A program made the position numbers and the translations under genes. Below the pieces are notes generated by a model. The model was not told where the DNA came from and ran no database searches. It saw only the letters and a program-made list of their open reading frames with translations. A stretch of DNA of 64,000 nt, from assembly GCF_002775205.1 (NCBI RefSeq), contig NC_036454.1, positions 14,590,882-14,654,881 of the forward strand. The letters run 5' to 3'. The first letter of the stretch is position 1; the number at the start of each line of letters is the position of its first letter. The DNA comes from Xiphophorus maculatus (Eukaryota > Chordata > Actinopteri > Cyprinodontiformes > Poeciliidae). Shown piece by piece: positions 32,301-44,280 of this stretch.

Positions 32301-32399
32301 TCAATTTTTTTTCTGCAGTAACTTTTACCCCATCTGCTTTATATGTTCCATAGACAAACCCTCCCCCCCCCCCCAAACAAAGAAACACACACAAAGGTA
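29371..32399. other. intergenic region between atp5fa1 and plpp1
   Basis: The two flanking genes converge here. No exon is recognised. It holds a scrap of a dispersed repeat (29,806-29,935: GGCCACTTTTTTAGGTACAC, ATTTAGGCATGTAGA), the hAT-like element at 31,045-31,305 and a further hAT-like end at about 31,405-31,425 (TTTGGACACTCCTG). The remainder is AT-rich without visible structure. Confidence 0.6.
31045..31305 (+). mobile_element. hAT-like non-autonomous element, internally deleted copy
   Basis: It begins CACGTTTCAGACTCAAGGCC and ends TTGAGGCCCATAATGAAAAT plus GATTTTGACATTCCTG. Both ends match the element at 10656-11387 (shared GACTCAAGGCCC, CTGGCCCAC, TATGTGGCCC, CTTTGAGAACATT-type text), but the middle is about 470 bp shorter. 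The orientation is the same. Confidence 0.55.
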
Positions 32400-32930
32400 G
32401 CAAAAAGGCTTTTCCCCTCCTTTATTTTAAAACTTCTGAACAAAAATATAAATTTTACACAATTACCCAGAAAAAGATTGTATTTAAATATATAAAATTA
32501 CACCTGGAAGCTGACAGCAGCTTAAAACCAAGGCAATAATCAATACAAAATATTTTGTTTTTGAGTTCAGTTTCTGTTTATAACTGCCCTGGTTCCCTGA
32601 AGCACATAACCACCAGATCTCTACAAGCCTGCTTGCAGTGTGAATACAGAGGCTCATTATATTCTTTAAAATAAAAAAAAAATTTAAAAATGGAATTTTT
32701 TCAGACAAGCATGTGCTACCAGTGTCCTGCGCAGTGCGCCTGTGTCTGAAGCTGCGCCAGGTAGCAGCCAAAGCCTGCAGCAAATGGCACCATGTAGGTA
32801 AAGCTTGTGCGCCCCAACAGGCAGCAGGTAATGTATAATAAGGCTTGCTGTTTATTTATGGGCTTTAGGTCGACTCTGAGGTCCTTTTGCAACTGAGGCT
32901 GAGCAGAGTAGCGTCTCTGAGACACCGGAG
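32400..32930 (-). terminator. plpp1: plpp1 3' UTR and polyadenylation signal
   Basis: Minus-strand AATAAA (TTTATT at 32421-32426) lies about 505 nt beyond the stop codon. The converging atp5fa1 transcript ends 3 kb away. Confidence 0.6.
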
Positions 32931-35900
32931 TCATTCAGTGCTGCTATAGTGGTTACTATTGTTGGGATTTTCCTGTAAATTGGAGTGAGGGTTCTCTTCC
33001 GCCTGCGATACCACTGGTTCCACTGGCAGTGAAAAGAAGTTAGAGACACAGAAGACCTGCAGAAGACAGACAAGATGACAATACACTGAACTATGTAGCT
33101 GTAACATAGTTAATGTTGTATAGAATGAGCTAGAACCCGATCACGATTACCGAGGTTACATAGCTATGACTGAAATGTTAGAATAATCCAAGTCGACCAT
33201 AACTGTTTGAATGGATCTTTAAAAATGACATGTGGACCCCTTGAATGTTATTGTTTACGTCCGGGAATTTCGCGTACGCGCACAACGAGGGCTAAACGAC
33301 TTTTTTAGTTTTATTTATTTATTTTTGTACATGCCAGCCATAGCTGCGCTGCCGCGGTAACTAAATGAAACCTGGAGTTGTAGGTATTAATTTAGTGCAG
33401 TGCGCCACAGAAAAAGAAAAAATAACGCAGAAAACCGTTAAAGTACCGTACATCTCAAAACAACTGTTTTTTCGCTCTCCATGTCGACTACGCTACACGT
33501 TGACTTATTGCTATAGCAACTGACAACAATGCCACTTTATGTTTCAGGATTCAACACCAAAAAAAAAAAAAAAAAAAAAAGCACACACCCAAACATTTCC
33601 CACACAAACACAACAACATTTGGTTACAGTATTATGTTTTTGGGCTTGATGTTTATTTTACAATTAATGAATGATCGCTGACGTAGATTAGCTACCGCTA
33701 AAAAAACAAGCAAAAAAGAAAACATTACTCAGCACATTAACCTTCTTCAGTGTCAGCAATTTCACACGGTGTCAAAAATAATAATTTAACTGAATGAGTG
33801 TGTGAAATATCACATGGGCATGAGCTGGTATTGCTCATGGTATGAGAGAGAAAAAATGACTTCACTGTATTTGCAAAAAAAATAAAAAAAGCAACAGCAA
33901 ATTGGCTTTTAGCCACTTTATGGGACACTTACTGTGAAAACAGCCACCAAACCGCCTTGCAAGAGGCCAGCACACACGTCACTCCAGTGGTGTTTGTAGT
34001 CAGACACTCGGGTCAAACCCACATACACTGCAGTGGCAATCAGAAAGAACTGGAGGGTGGGACGCAGAAGCCGAGACCACTTTGACCTCATCCTGGCTTG
34101 AAGGTACAGCTGCAAGATACAGAGGAAAGAAAAATGTACAGTCACACCTTTATCTACAGATTCCACAGACTGTATCAATATTTGTGATACAGGTGTTCCC
34201 TAAAGTCATTTTGCTGGTCTTTTTTTAAAAGCATGATAAAAAAAGGTGAACATTTTTATGCTTCAGAGGGTTTCATTGGTTGTTTGAATACCTCACAAAT
34301 GAACAGATGAGATAAACATGGCATGTAAACATCTCATTTAGTGATAGCTATGTTCAAATTCGAAGAGAGCTTCTTTGTGTATTATCTTGACGTCTGTGCT
34401 GCATTGTTTTCCAAGCAGAACTAGTTAAGCACATGACATAAGCCAACATCATGAGTAATTTATGCTGTCGGGGTGTCATTACATTTTTCCACAAACTCAA
34501 TCTTAGATGATGAGATTTTAGTCTCGTCAATTCAGACTGTTGTGAGCTCCTTTCAGAACGAGCCGTTTTAGAGTTTCTTGTCACTTTAAATCCAAATAAG
34601 CTGCGGCTGGCCACGTCCTTCAACTCAACGTTTAAACTAGCATGTGAAAATGTGTAATTGCACATAAACATATGGGCAATTACACAAATGTACATTTTTA
34701 AAAAGCAGAACTGGAGCCTCCTGCACCGTTAGCAAGAATGGAGCAAGTGGTTTCTGGATGGAAAGTCACCAACAAAACACTTGTCTTTTCCAGCAGCCAT
34801 TGTACAGCGCATACAGAGGTAAAACCAGCTGATCAAAACGTTCTGGAGCTTAGCTGGGGTTGCCAGGTGGGGGGCAGTGCCTGCTGATTCTAAACAAGTC
34901 GTGAAACATCATCTTATTGCCAAACACTGGCTGGATGTTCTTTTTTTTTTTTAAAGCACTTTGGCTGTTTTTAGAAGCAGTAGAGTATTTTCAGGTTAGG
35001 CAATGCTTGCCTTCGCATGATAATGATTATTTTCAAGGGTTATTAAATGTATTCTGTGCCCAAGCTGAGGTTAAGGGTGCCGCAAAACTGCATAATGACT
35101 GTGATGGGGACGCTAAAGCTTTTATTATATGTACTTACGGTAAGGAACAGCATGCAGTACATGGAGAAGGACGAGTGACCGGAATAAAAGGACAATCTAT
35201 GAAGGAGAAGAAGATTGAAGTTTAGTCTCTTTTCTTTAAATGCACAGTGAAAATGAAACTATAGCACATATCTGATAGGGATAATATCTGGACGACAACA
35301 GAACGAGCCGTTGTCCTCAGATTCTGACTCTTGATTACCTGAATATTTGTACCCTGATGTGATAAGCGATAAGGTGTGTGGGAGAGAGCTGGCCAGCAGT
35401 CTCTTGCAGAGATACCATTATGCCTCCGTGACCATGCAGATACTTTCCAAGTTTATATTCTCATTGAAAAGGTGGCAAAGTAATTTGTTTTCTGCTTCCA
35501 CTTTGTCACTATCCAGCATGTTTCAAATTAGGCTCTTAAGGCAAAAAGGAAAATTTATGCTAATATTTTCAAAGCTAAAATGTGCATTAAAGACCTTTTA
35601 AGCTGATTTTTTTTACTTGATATTTTTTACATGCCAGACACACTGTGGTAACATAATATGACAATAAGGCATGTTATGAGAAAACAATTGATCTCCTAAT
35701 CACACAGTTTAGTCTAGTTATGTTGTGCTATTTTAAATGATTATCACTTCAATTTTTAAAAGCCCATCTAAGGACAAGTGCTGTGAATTAGCTTTTGCAC
35801 TATGACGCAAACATGGGACTGCTGTTTTGTTCAGTTTGTCTTTGTCGATGTGTTTCTGTCCCTACCAAATAAACTTAAATAGTCTCTCATGAAATACAAC

Positions 35901-38900
35901 ATTTTTTTGGAACGCTTATGACTTTCACAAATCTCTAAAGCTGCTAAAAAAGTAATTGGAAATAACCAACTGTATGACTAAATAGGACAGAATAAAAAAG
36001 TGATTTGAGCTTTCATGGCTCAAAAGATGCTTTTTTTCTCCATTACATGTGTAAAAATTTAATGGTTTACACTCAGATGTTTACTTATCTTTATCATTTT
36101 GGTAAAGGGAGGGAATCACATGTTAAATGGTAATTTAATTTCTAAAGAAAACTCATCATTACCACGCCTTGAAAATCCCCATAAAATGATTCATTGCCGA
36201 CATATTTTTTGCAAGTGAATTCATGTTAAGTTGCTAGGAGTATTAAAGTAGCTCCAAGTTAGAAATCTGTAGCTTTCCAAAGCCCTGGTTTACAATAGTG
36301 TCACACAGAGGTTGATTTGTATTAGATACTCTTCACAATAGGAAAGAAAAAAAAATCTAATTTGAAAGAGGCAGAAGTGTATTGATTTTTTAAATTTATT
36401 TCAGAGATAAAACAATTACTCGTCTGAACTGCTAATATCTACAGGTGGAATAAGGATTTTAAAGCTCAAAACAACTAGAATAAACAAAACCCAGATTTAT
36501 CAAGCTGGGTTTTGATAAAAACCAACTGTCACCACACAGTAAGAGATAAAAAAAAAGTTCTTGTTCATTGATTTTACACATTTTTGACAGAAATGTAAAT
36601 AGTTGATATTGATAACTAAACCTGATGGCACATTCCCACCTTCTCAAATGAATACAATAACCATGGGTAATAAAACTAATACCTACCATCTCAGATCTGA
36701 ATGAAAGTAGTATTATTTTAGTCGTGCCTTTGACAACCATTTCCCTTTTGTATATATAATCACCAATCAATCAGCCAGTGAATAAAATCTTCAGATTTTA
36801 AACATTGATCGTCTCTGTTCAGTGATTTTCAGGAAAACACTGAAGAAACTGATTATTTTTTCTCTGATTTCTGATGCATTTCTGACTTGTGATAATTAGA
36901 TTGTTAGGCAAACAGTGTTCAAAGATTAAGTCAAAAATATTTATTTCATTATCCGTTAGTTTCCGAATTACAATTTCTCCAAGGAAGTCAAAGTCTATTT
37001 TATCTCATACTGACAAGATTTGTTTAATTAACATGATGATTTTGTACGCTCCGTAGTTCTTAGAAGGAAAACAAATTAAAATCACACACAAGGTTTCCCA
37101 AAGCTCAATTTGTGGACCATTTTCATCAAATGATGACCACAACATTTCCTACAATATGATTTTGTAACATTTTTTCCCACCACAGTTACCAAATTACAGT
37201 AATCCAAATATTCGTGAATAGATTGGTACAGCTCAATTCAGAAAAAAACATCAATTATTGTTTTTGGTCCCAAAAATGTGAGGTAAGAGATCTGAACTCA
37301 GCTGGATTCGATGAGGCTGAAGACCAATGAGCATTTAAAATAAAGGCTCTACAGTTTTAAAATTTTTCTCCATGCCATTTTTTCCCCACCACAAAACAAA
37401 TGTTTCATATTTGAAGAATTTCCCACTTTAAAATCTCATTTTAATCAATCTCTTTTAGTCACAGGAGATTAAATTCAAAGATGAAACCTCACCTGGCTTC
37501 GGTCACCTCAAAATCATTTCCAGTGCAGGTGAAGTTCTCTATGTATCCTCCAGTTTTACAGTCGATCTGATTCCACACCGGTTTGCAAACAGCCAGGAAG
37601 TACGGCCGCAGTCGGCCGATGGAGTATTTAGCGATGTCAGTCAGAGACTGGCTGGCGGCGGCTCCAAACAAGCTGCTCCCCACGGCTTTGTAGACGCACA
37701 TCATCCATTTCCTCTTCAAAGACCGGCTCTTGATGCGACACATGTACACCGATAGAAACTCACCGCAGAGGAGCTAAGATAGGCGGGGGAAAAAAAGCCA
37801 TGATGGAAAGACATGACATCATGAAAAAGAGTCAGATTTTAATCTGGAATCTAAATCATCTTACAGCTATGAGTGTGAAGGGAATCATGACTCCGAGGAG
37901 CAGCTGGTAGGATATGGTGTCCTCTTTGTAGGGGAATCTGATGGACTCATCGTTGCAGAAGAAACCCCGCTTGAAGGGGCTGTGTCTGGGAGTAAGGATG
38001 AAAAATGGAAGTCCGACTGTGAAAACCAAAAGAGAGATAAAGAACATGACATTAGATATTAGTAAGTTGTAATTGCCCCCAACTGATCATCAATTTTCCT
38101 GATTGGAAAGTTGATTTAAGGCAATGCTGTTCTTATAAATGATTGAGACTTTTGGTTTAACTAAACGGTCAAGAAACTGCTGGAAATTCAGGAAAAGTAA
38201 AATACAGCTCTGGAAAAAAATTAAGAGAACAAAGCAAAATTACCAGTTTTCTGATTTTACTCTTTATAGGTTTATGTTTGAGTAAAGTTAATATTGTTCT
38301 TTTATTCTATGAACTACTGACAACATGTCTCCAAAATTTCAAGCAAAAATTTCGTATTTATTTGCAGAAAATGAGAAATGGTCAAAATAACAAAACAAAA
38401 ACATGCAGTGCTTTCAGACCTCAAATAATGCAAAGAAAACAAGTTCATATTCACTTAGAAACAGCAATACTAATGTTTTAACTCGGGAAGAGTTCAGAAA
38501 TCAATGTTTGGAGGAATAACCAGGAGGTTTTCAATGGAGTTCAGTGCAGTGGGCTCTTCATTTTTTCCAAAGCTGTATTTGTACTTTAATAGTGGAAAAG
38601 GGGTGCCATCCAAACTTGTTCTTTCTCATCTGCTATTTTTTTTTCTTTCATATTCATCAAAATAATCCTATATCGGTTCATTTCTTTCTTTTTTCTGCGT
38701 CTTCTCAAACTCCCAGTCGGTCGTGGCAGACGGCCGATTCTACTGAGCCAGGTTCTGGTTCTGCTGGAGGTTTCTTCCTGTTAAAAGAGAGTTCTTTCTC
38801 TCTACTGTCGCTACATGCATGCTCAGTATGAGAGATTGCTACGTGCTCGTCCAGGAATGCAATCTGCTTGGTTTCCTCAGAAACTTTATAAGCTAACATG

Positions 38901-41028
38901 AATAATTAACTGAGCTTATTCTTTGATTACTAGGATAAATTGGAATCTTTGTGTGATTGAACTGACATTTTTTCAAGATGACATTTATTGTGAATTGGCA
39001 TTATATAAATGAACTGAAATGAACTGCAGCTCAAGCTAGTTTCACCTTCAAAACTTGCTAAAAGAGAAAACATCATCATAATTGAAATGTCCTAAACAAA
39101 AACAGGAAGTCAGCCATTTTGAGCCAATAGTTATTTTCAGATTTTGTCATATTTTAACAAACTCAAACTTTGACAGCTTGATATGCCATAATCCAAGCTT
39201 TACATGAAGTCTTTATTTCACACTGCACTCTTCATTAAGCCTTTGCTCCCAAACAGGAAGTTTGCAATGTTTCAGGTCACCCAACCTTATCCGCTTCATT
39301 AGAGAACAATTAAAGCTCATTTTTAAACCGCAGCACCACTTTCTGTTGCAGGTATTGATAGACAGCTTGTGATCACACTGCGAAGATGTTGGTCAAACAC
39401 ACTGGCTCCAGATTTATCAGCATTCAGCTTCATCACTGCTTGTGACACCAACAGGATGGTAGGAGTAGATTTACTAAACGTTTCACAACAACTGAAGCAC
39501 ACAGCCTGAGGTTGATTACAATAAAACAATTTTGTAACTGACGTGCAACAACCACGAAGACCAACAGTGTCACCATGCATACAGTGACGGGCAGGACTGA
39601 CTGGATGAGGCCCAGGATGTGTGATCCGTCTCGAACACATGCTCCAACATGTGTTGTATCATACTCTACTGCTTTATCTGAATCGGCTTTACCTGATTTA
39701 AGAAAGTTCAGACTGAAAACTCTGACATGACATCAGGCATTTCTCCAAGTGTGGATGCTTTCAGACTAACCGTCACTGCCGCCTAAATTACTCCATCTGC
39801 AAGGAGATCTGCACAAGCTTATGGGATTATATTTGTTTTGTTTGTTCTTTTGTAGAAGCAGCCACCTCCATTACAAGACTGACTCTTTAGTTACTGAAAA
39901 TTATGAAGATCAGACTTTCTTCGTAATTAGCCAAAATTGATTTCTACACATAAGTACATCTGAGATATTTAGTTTTGTCACTTATTCACCGAAAACATTT
40001 AGCAGATGAAGGTAGAGACATGAAAAGACAATATATTTTTGTTTAGTTTCCATTTTTAGGCTTGGTCTGGGACGTTCAGATTACAGCCTGAATTGGCTTC
40101 AAACCTGACATGTCAACTGTGTTTCTTCGTGATAATGGAAAAACCAGACCAGCTGGATTATGCTGAGATTAAATCACACGTTTTCTGGTTGGGTGACTTC
40201 TAAAAGCAAATGTTCCTCTTGACTGTATTCATCAAAATAAAATAGGACACATGAACAACACCATTCAAATGTTTACTTGTATAAAACTCTTAAAACCTTG
40301 TATCAATTTCTTCCCATCTTAGGCACTAATTTTCTTAGTCTTAAAATCTCAATAAAATACATTCAAGTCGCATAAAATGCAGATTTAAAAAAATAATACT
40401 ACAGGGAGAAAATGCGTTTTTACTGTAATGTTTGCTTTGGCTTCTTACTGCATTTTACAAGAATCATAATAATTACAGAACAAAATTTCCTGCTCTGTAA
40501 ACACAGGGCAAATGTAAAAGGAGCCTGACCTGCGTCTGCGTGTGGAAAAAATGAGGAATAGGAGAGCAGTCAGCAGCAAAGCAAACCACAAGACAGTGAC
40601 TAAGCAGTGAGGAATATCCTCAGGGAAAGCTTTCTACAGCTCTGAAACCCTGATCTTATGAAACTAAATCAGAATCTGCACAGGCTTAGTTTTATCTCTG
40701 TAACTAGTTCTGCAGGATGCTTTTTCTATGACTCTTTTCCATTCATGCAGCTAAAAATACAGATTAATGAGTGAGGGGGGGGGAAGAAAAGAAAACATGC
40801 AGGGTGGGACTTTTTCCATCTTCCTGCCTGGCTGCTGAAACCTCAAACCTTCCTCTGAGTGTACAAATACCATTTATGCAAATAACCTTACACTGAATTC
40901 CTCCTCTAGTTCTTTACTTCGTCTCTGAAGCTTTAAAAAAAAAAAAAGTTGCAGAAAAACCAGGTTTACCTACCGAGGACAAGGCAGACAACATCGAAGA
41001 TGACAGGGATTCCCGAGGCTTCAAACAT
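32931..41028 (-). CDS. plpp1: Phospholipid phosphatase, PLPP1-like
   Basis: Six coding exons: 41028-40974, 38016-37865, 37773-37493, 35196-35139, 34109-33933, 33056-32931; 849 nt, 282 residues (human PLPP1 284). The protein is a six-pass PAP2-family ectoenzyme that removes phosphate from phosphatidic acid, lysophosphatidic acid, ceramide 1-phosphate and sphingosine 1-phosphate at the cell surface. The three catalytic motifs are intact: KYSIGRLRP (118-126), YSGH (167-170) and [12 protein letters not shown] (215-226). An N-glycosylation sequon NFT begins at Asn149 in the second outer loop. CNDESI, YKEDTI and [19 protein letters not shown] favour PLPP1 over PLPP2 and PLPP3, but VTEAR before the second motif is PLPP2-like, so the paralogue is less sure than the family. 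The tail from residue 242 is Asn/Ser-rich and diverged. The gene lies in the same orientation as atxn2. Confidence 0.9.
33258..33520. promoter_or_regulatory. CpG-rich promoter-like patch in plpp1 intron 5
   Basis: About 19 CpG dinucleotides occur in roughly 260 bp, against a CpG-poor background. It contains TTACGTCCGGGAATTTCGCG (CRE/ETS-like), CTACAACTCC on the minus strand (ZNF143-like core) and ATTGCTATAGCAAC at 33507-33520, close to the RFX X-box palindrome. No open frame starts here. It may be an internal promoter or enhancer, or a rare insertion. Confidence 0.4.
33559..33580 (+). repeat. poly-A run of 22
   Basis: An uninterrupted A run in plpp1 intron 5 directly right of the CpG-rich patch. 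It could be the tail of a retrocopy, but no recognisable retrocopy precedes it. Confidence 0.85.
34540..34990 (+). repeat. dispersed repeat, copy B
   Basis: The relative of 13820-14222 (copy A), in plpp1 intron 4. It begins around GAGCTCCTTTCAGAACGAGC, continues through GGCTGGCCACG, GGAGCCTCCTGCA, GCAAGAATGGAGCAAGTGG and GTTCTGGAGCTTAGCTGGGG, and ends at GCACTTTGGC after a T run. This copy looks better preserved. I remember similar text from other fish genomes without a class name. Confidence 0.6.
38205..38575. mobile_element. Tc1/mariner-type MITE in plpp1 intron 1
   Basis: The 371-bp segment is bounded by TA on both sides (38203-38204 and 38576-38577). It begins CAGCTCTGGAAAAAAATTAA and ends TTTTTTCCAAAGCTG, imperfect inverted repeats, and matches a Tc1-like terminal repeat that is common in teleosts. 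The whole transposase is deleted; only flanking non-coding text remains. Confidence 0.7.
38713..39030 (+). mobile_element. L2/Maui-type LINE 3' end
   Basis: The strings CTGGAGGTTTCTTCCTGTTA, TCTCTACTGTCGCTACATGC and GCTCAGTATGAGAGATTGCT, and an end reading GTGAATTGGCATTATATAAA then TGAACTGAAATGAACTG, are the familiar 3' untranslated tail of fish L2-like LINEs. It is a 5'-truncated insertion in plpp1 intron 1. Confidence 0.65.
39543..39692 (-). other. orphan exon-like ORF with a hydrophobic segment
   Basis: In plpp1 intron 1, on the gene's own strand, 150 nt are bounded by an acceptor-like site (TTTCTTAAATCAG) and a donor-like GTCAGT, with phase 1 at both ends and an open frame. The peptide has a polar part ([19 protein letters not shown]) and then a strongly hydrophobic stretch ([18 protein letters not shown] and on) like a membrane segment. 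No family was recognised and no partner exons were found. It may be a relic exon or chance. Confidence 0.25.
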
Positions 41029-41449
41029 CTTCGCTGCTTTCGGGTTTGTGTCTTCAGTGAAAAGTTTCCTGCTGCTTTCAGGAGGAGAGACGAGGCGCAG
41101 CCTTTCTGCCGCACATGTGTCTCTATTCCAGCACACAGTTAAAACACAACACCGTCATTGCCCCTGGAAGCGTCCGAGCCGCTGTAAATCTACCACGGAG
41201 CGTTTATTGGGGAAGGAAAACCAAATCCTCTAAGACCAACAGAGGGTGAAACTGAAACTGGAACTAAATACATTAATAAAACCAAACCAAACAGCACCAG
41301 ACAGCCGCTCACCCTTCCTGCTGCTCACCGACCATCATAACTCAGCTGTATTCCTTCTGCTCGTCAGAAAATATCCTCCTGTCAGCAGATGACACGATTA
41401 TCCAGATTGTCCCCGGAGCGCTTTGATTAGCGATGCCTTCAGGGGAAGC

Positions 41450-43580
41450 TCGGAAACCTCGGTCACCAGCGTTTACTCGTGAAAAAAAAATCTATCATTG
41501 TGTCAATTTTTTTTTTTTTTTTTTACCAATCTAGCAGTGATGGAGATCCAGAAGTGCCACAATTCACTTAGAAATTAACTTTAAATGTTTGCTTATGAAA
41601 CTGTCACTTACTCAAGGTAATATGTTAGAACAGAGTAAAGTACTCTCATTGCCAGTACAGTGTTTACTGTATATTCTCGATCTCCAAATGACACAGCAGG
41701 TTCAAAAAAATAGAAACTAATTATTGAGTAGAAACAGAAAGTCTTGCTTCAACATTAACAGTCGGTGTGTTTCTGTGTCTGATGCATATTTGGTTAAATT
41801 GTGTTCGTTCTTCAGTCTGTGGAATTATCGGCAGTGGGTAGAGTATCCAGAAAATAACAAGAAGTAATAACAAAAGCAATACTTCATAATATTACTAAAG
41901 TAAAAATAAGAGGTGTAAAAAACAACTTCTAAAAGTTTGGTTTTTTTTCCCTAAAAGAATACTCAAATAATGCATCCAAGTCTCTTTAAATACTTATATC
42001 GCTAAATATAATATAGATGTTTCACGAATTAAAATTTTATGATATTTACGTAGGTTTCACTTCTGTGAAAAATACTTAAAGTATTCAGTGTTCAATGTTT
42101 TTTATAATTTATATTCAACATGGATAGCAAACCTGAATTATAATGCTAATATACTTTAAATAATTGTCTTCCATTACACGTTCTTAGAATATATATTAAT
42201 AGAAAATATTCTAGTTTGATGTTTCTATATAATAAAGTACATGAATTTTGTGATTTAATTTTTTTTTTTTTTTTTTTTTTTTGTAGATTTGTCCATTTTA
42301 ATAGGATGTTTCAGTATATTACATATAAATGTTATTTTAGGTCAACTTTTCAATTTTCAAATGCCATACATCAGCAGCTGAACCAAAAGAGCATTTTAAA
42401 TCCAAATTATTCTCTCAAAAATATTATATTAATCTCTAGTTAGAGGCATTATTTTCACACAATCAGATGATGTTTACAAAGTTTTCAGTTCAACACTCTT
42501 CTCCTTTCTTGTATTTGAATTTCCAAGCTGAGCTTGAAGGCACCTCAGACAGAAGAAGAGAAGAAGTGAGCAAGGAGCCAATCAGGTGCCAGTCTTACTG
42601 CTACGTCAGCAGTCGGCTGATGCAGGTGTGCTCCTCCCTCCACCTCGCTGATTGTCCGTCAATAGATTCGCTGCAAGATGTTGATCAGATATTTGTCTCT
42701 GTTTTTAAATTTTTTTTTAGAGTTTTTAAACGTTTCAGCAAATCGTGAATATTATTTTAAAAGTTTATATTTGAATAATATTCTAATAATGCTTTATACA
42801 GAGGAAATTGTGCCTTTTGAAATACTGTTTTCCTACGAATATTCAAAACTAATAAAATACTCTTGATTTTTTTAGTACATGAATAATCTCCCAAAAATCT
42901 TATTTTAATTCATTATTATCTTGATTTTAAAAAATATAGTATTTTTGTATCTGAACTAAGTTAAAAGGAATCCCACCTAAACTGGGGTTTTCTGACAGAT
43001 AAAGAATCCAAAAATATAAACCAGAGGAATAAAAGTTACGATAGTTTTCAAAACTCTTCAGTTCCAATTAAACTTCTGGTTTAGGGTGTGCAACATGTTT
43101 ATGAACACTTCCTTTTTTCAGCATTTTTCTCTTTTATTGCAGTTGGTTTTGCTTTGTTTGTTGCATCACACAGCACAGCTCTTTTATCATACATCCCATT
43201 ACGAATGTAAATGAGAGCATGACACATTTCGGCCTCTTTCGTTTTGAAAACAAAGTTCCTGTTTTGCTTGTAGATCATTTTGAATGAGTTTTTATCTGTC
43301 CTTTTGTGATGATTTAAAAGACAAAAGACAGAAGAAACTCAATTCTACTGATTCTGCAAATGAAAGACCAATACCGACACTTTATTAGTTTTAGAAACGC
43401 AGACTTAAAATATATTGTTCTGTATGTGTTGAATATTATAAGTTTAAATTGATTGTAAGTACTTGGAGATGCACCTTTAAACTGAGGTTTAATATGTTTA
43501 TAAACTTTAATAAATGTTCAGAAACAGTCAAACAACAAGGCAACAACCATCCAAATAAAGAGTAAACCACAGAGACACCA
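41450..43580. other. region upstream of plpp1 and downstream of atxn2
   Basis: No recognised gene. The segment 41,030-41,450 next to plpp1 exon 1 is CpG-enriched and probably holds the 5' UTR and promoter. At 42,530-42,680 a GC-richer island carries CCAATCAGG and TGCTACGTCAGCAG in otherwise AT-rich DNA. T runs lie at 41,506-41,524 and 42,259-42,282. The rest shows no structure. Confidence 0.5.
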
Positions 43581-44280
43581 TCCAGTTTTTAAAACTTTTT
43601 TATTGTTTTTAAGTTTTTTTGCTCATTTTTTAATTATTTATATTATCTACAAAGTAAAAGTTTTAACTTAAAAGTTACATAAGGGTCAGGTGAGAAGTGG
43701 GATCTGATCACCTCAGCTGTTATTGTTTTATAAATAACAATTCTCCTGTCCTCTTGGCTGCTTTATTATTATTATTTTATTCCTCTCACAGGACGTTTCT
43801 GGTCGTTTTTCCGGTTTTTAGTTTGGTTAGAAACTTGTCTTGTAGTCTGGAAACAAATGCAGCACTTAGCAGCAGCAGCAGCAACAAACAGTAATATTAA
43901 TACTGTCTAGAAGTTGGAAGATTTCTTTTCCATAACAAGGTGCAGACAGAATACCGGCTCCAGTTCCTAGCAACGCTCTCTCTAACTCCTTCAGTCGACC
44001 CCTCATACTACGCAGGATCAGGGTCCGAACAGGAGACGTCTTGTCCGTTAAACCTCTCGTTAAAACACTGCATCAACCTGTTAACATTCACTTATTGCCT
44101 AGTCTGACTGGGAGGGGGGGAGGAGAGAAACGCTGATGTGAAGCATGTCGGATGGAGGAAGAGGAGGGAGGGAGGAAGAGGATGAGGGAGGGAGGGAAAT
44201 CTCTCGTTCTGCCTTGTTATGGAGGTTCTGGTTGAGAAGCATGAAGCAGAGCGGTCCCTCGGCTCGCCGGCGCCCTCTAT
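43580..44280 (-). terminator. atxn2: atxn2 3' UTR and polyadenylation signal
   Basis: The last atxn2 exon continues past the TAG at 44281-44283 for about 700 nt to a minus-strand AATAAA (TTTATT at 43599-43604). On the plus strand, 44,108-44,200 is purine- and G-rich, so the transcript is pyrimidine-rich there. Confidence 0.6.

Noticed and set aside
42467-42748. 93-codon plus-strand ORF upstream of plpp1
   Set aside because: No known domain and no homologous text recognised; kept only as a possible regulatory island.
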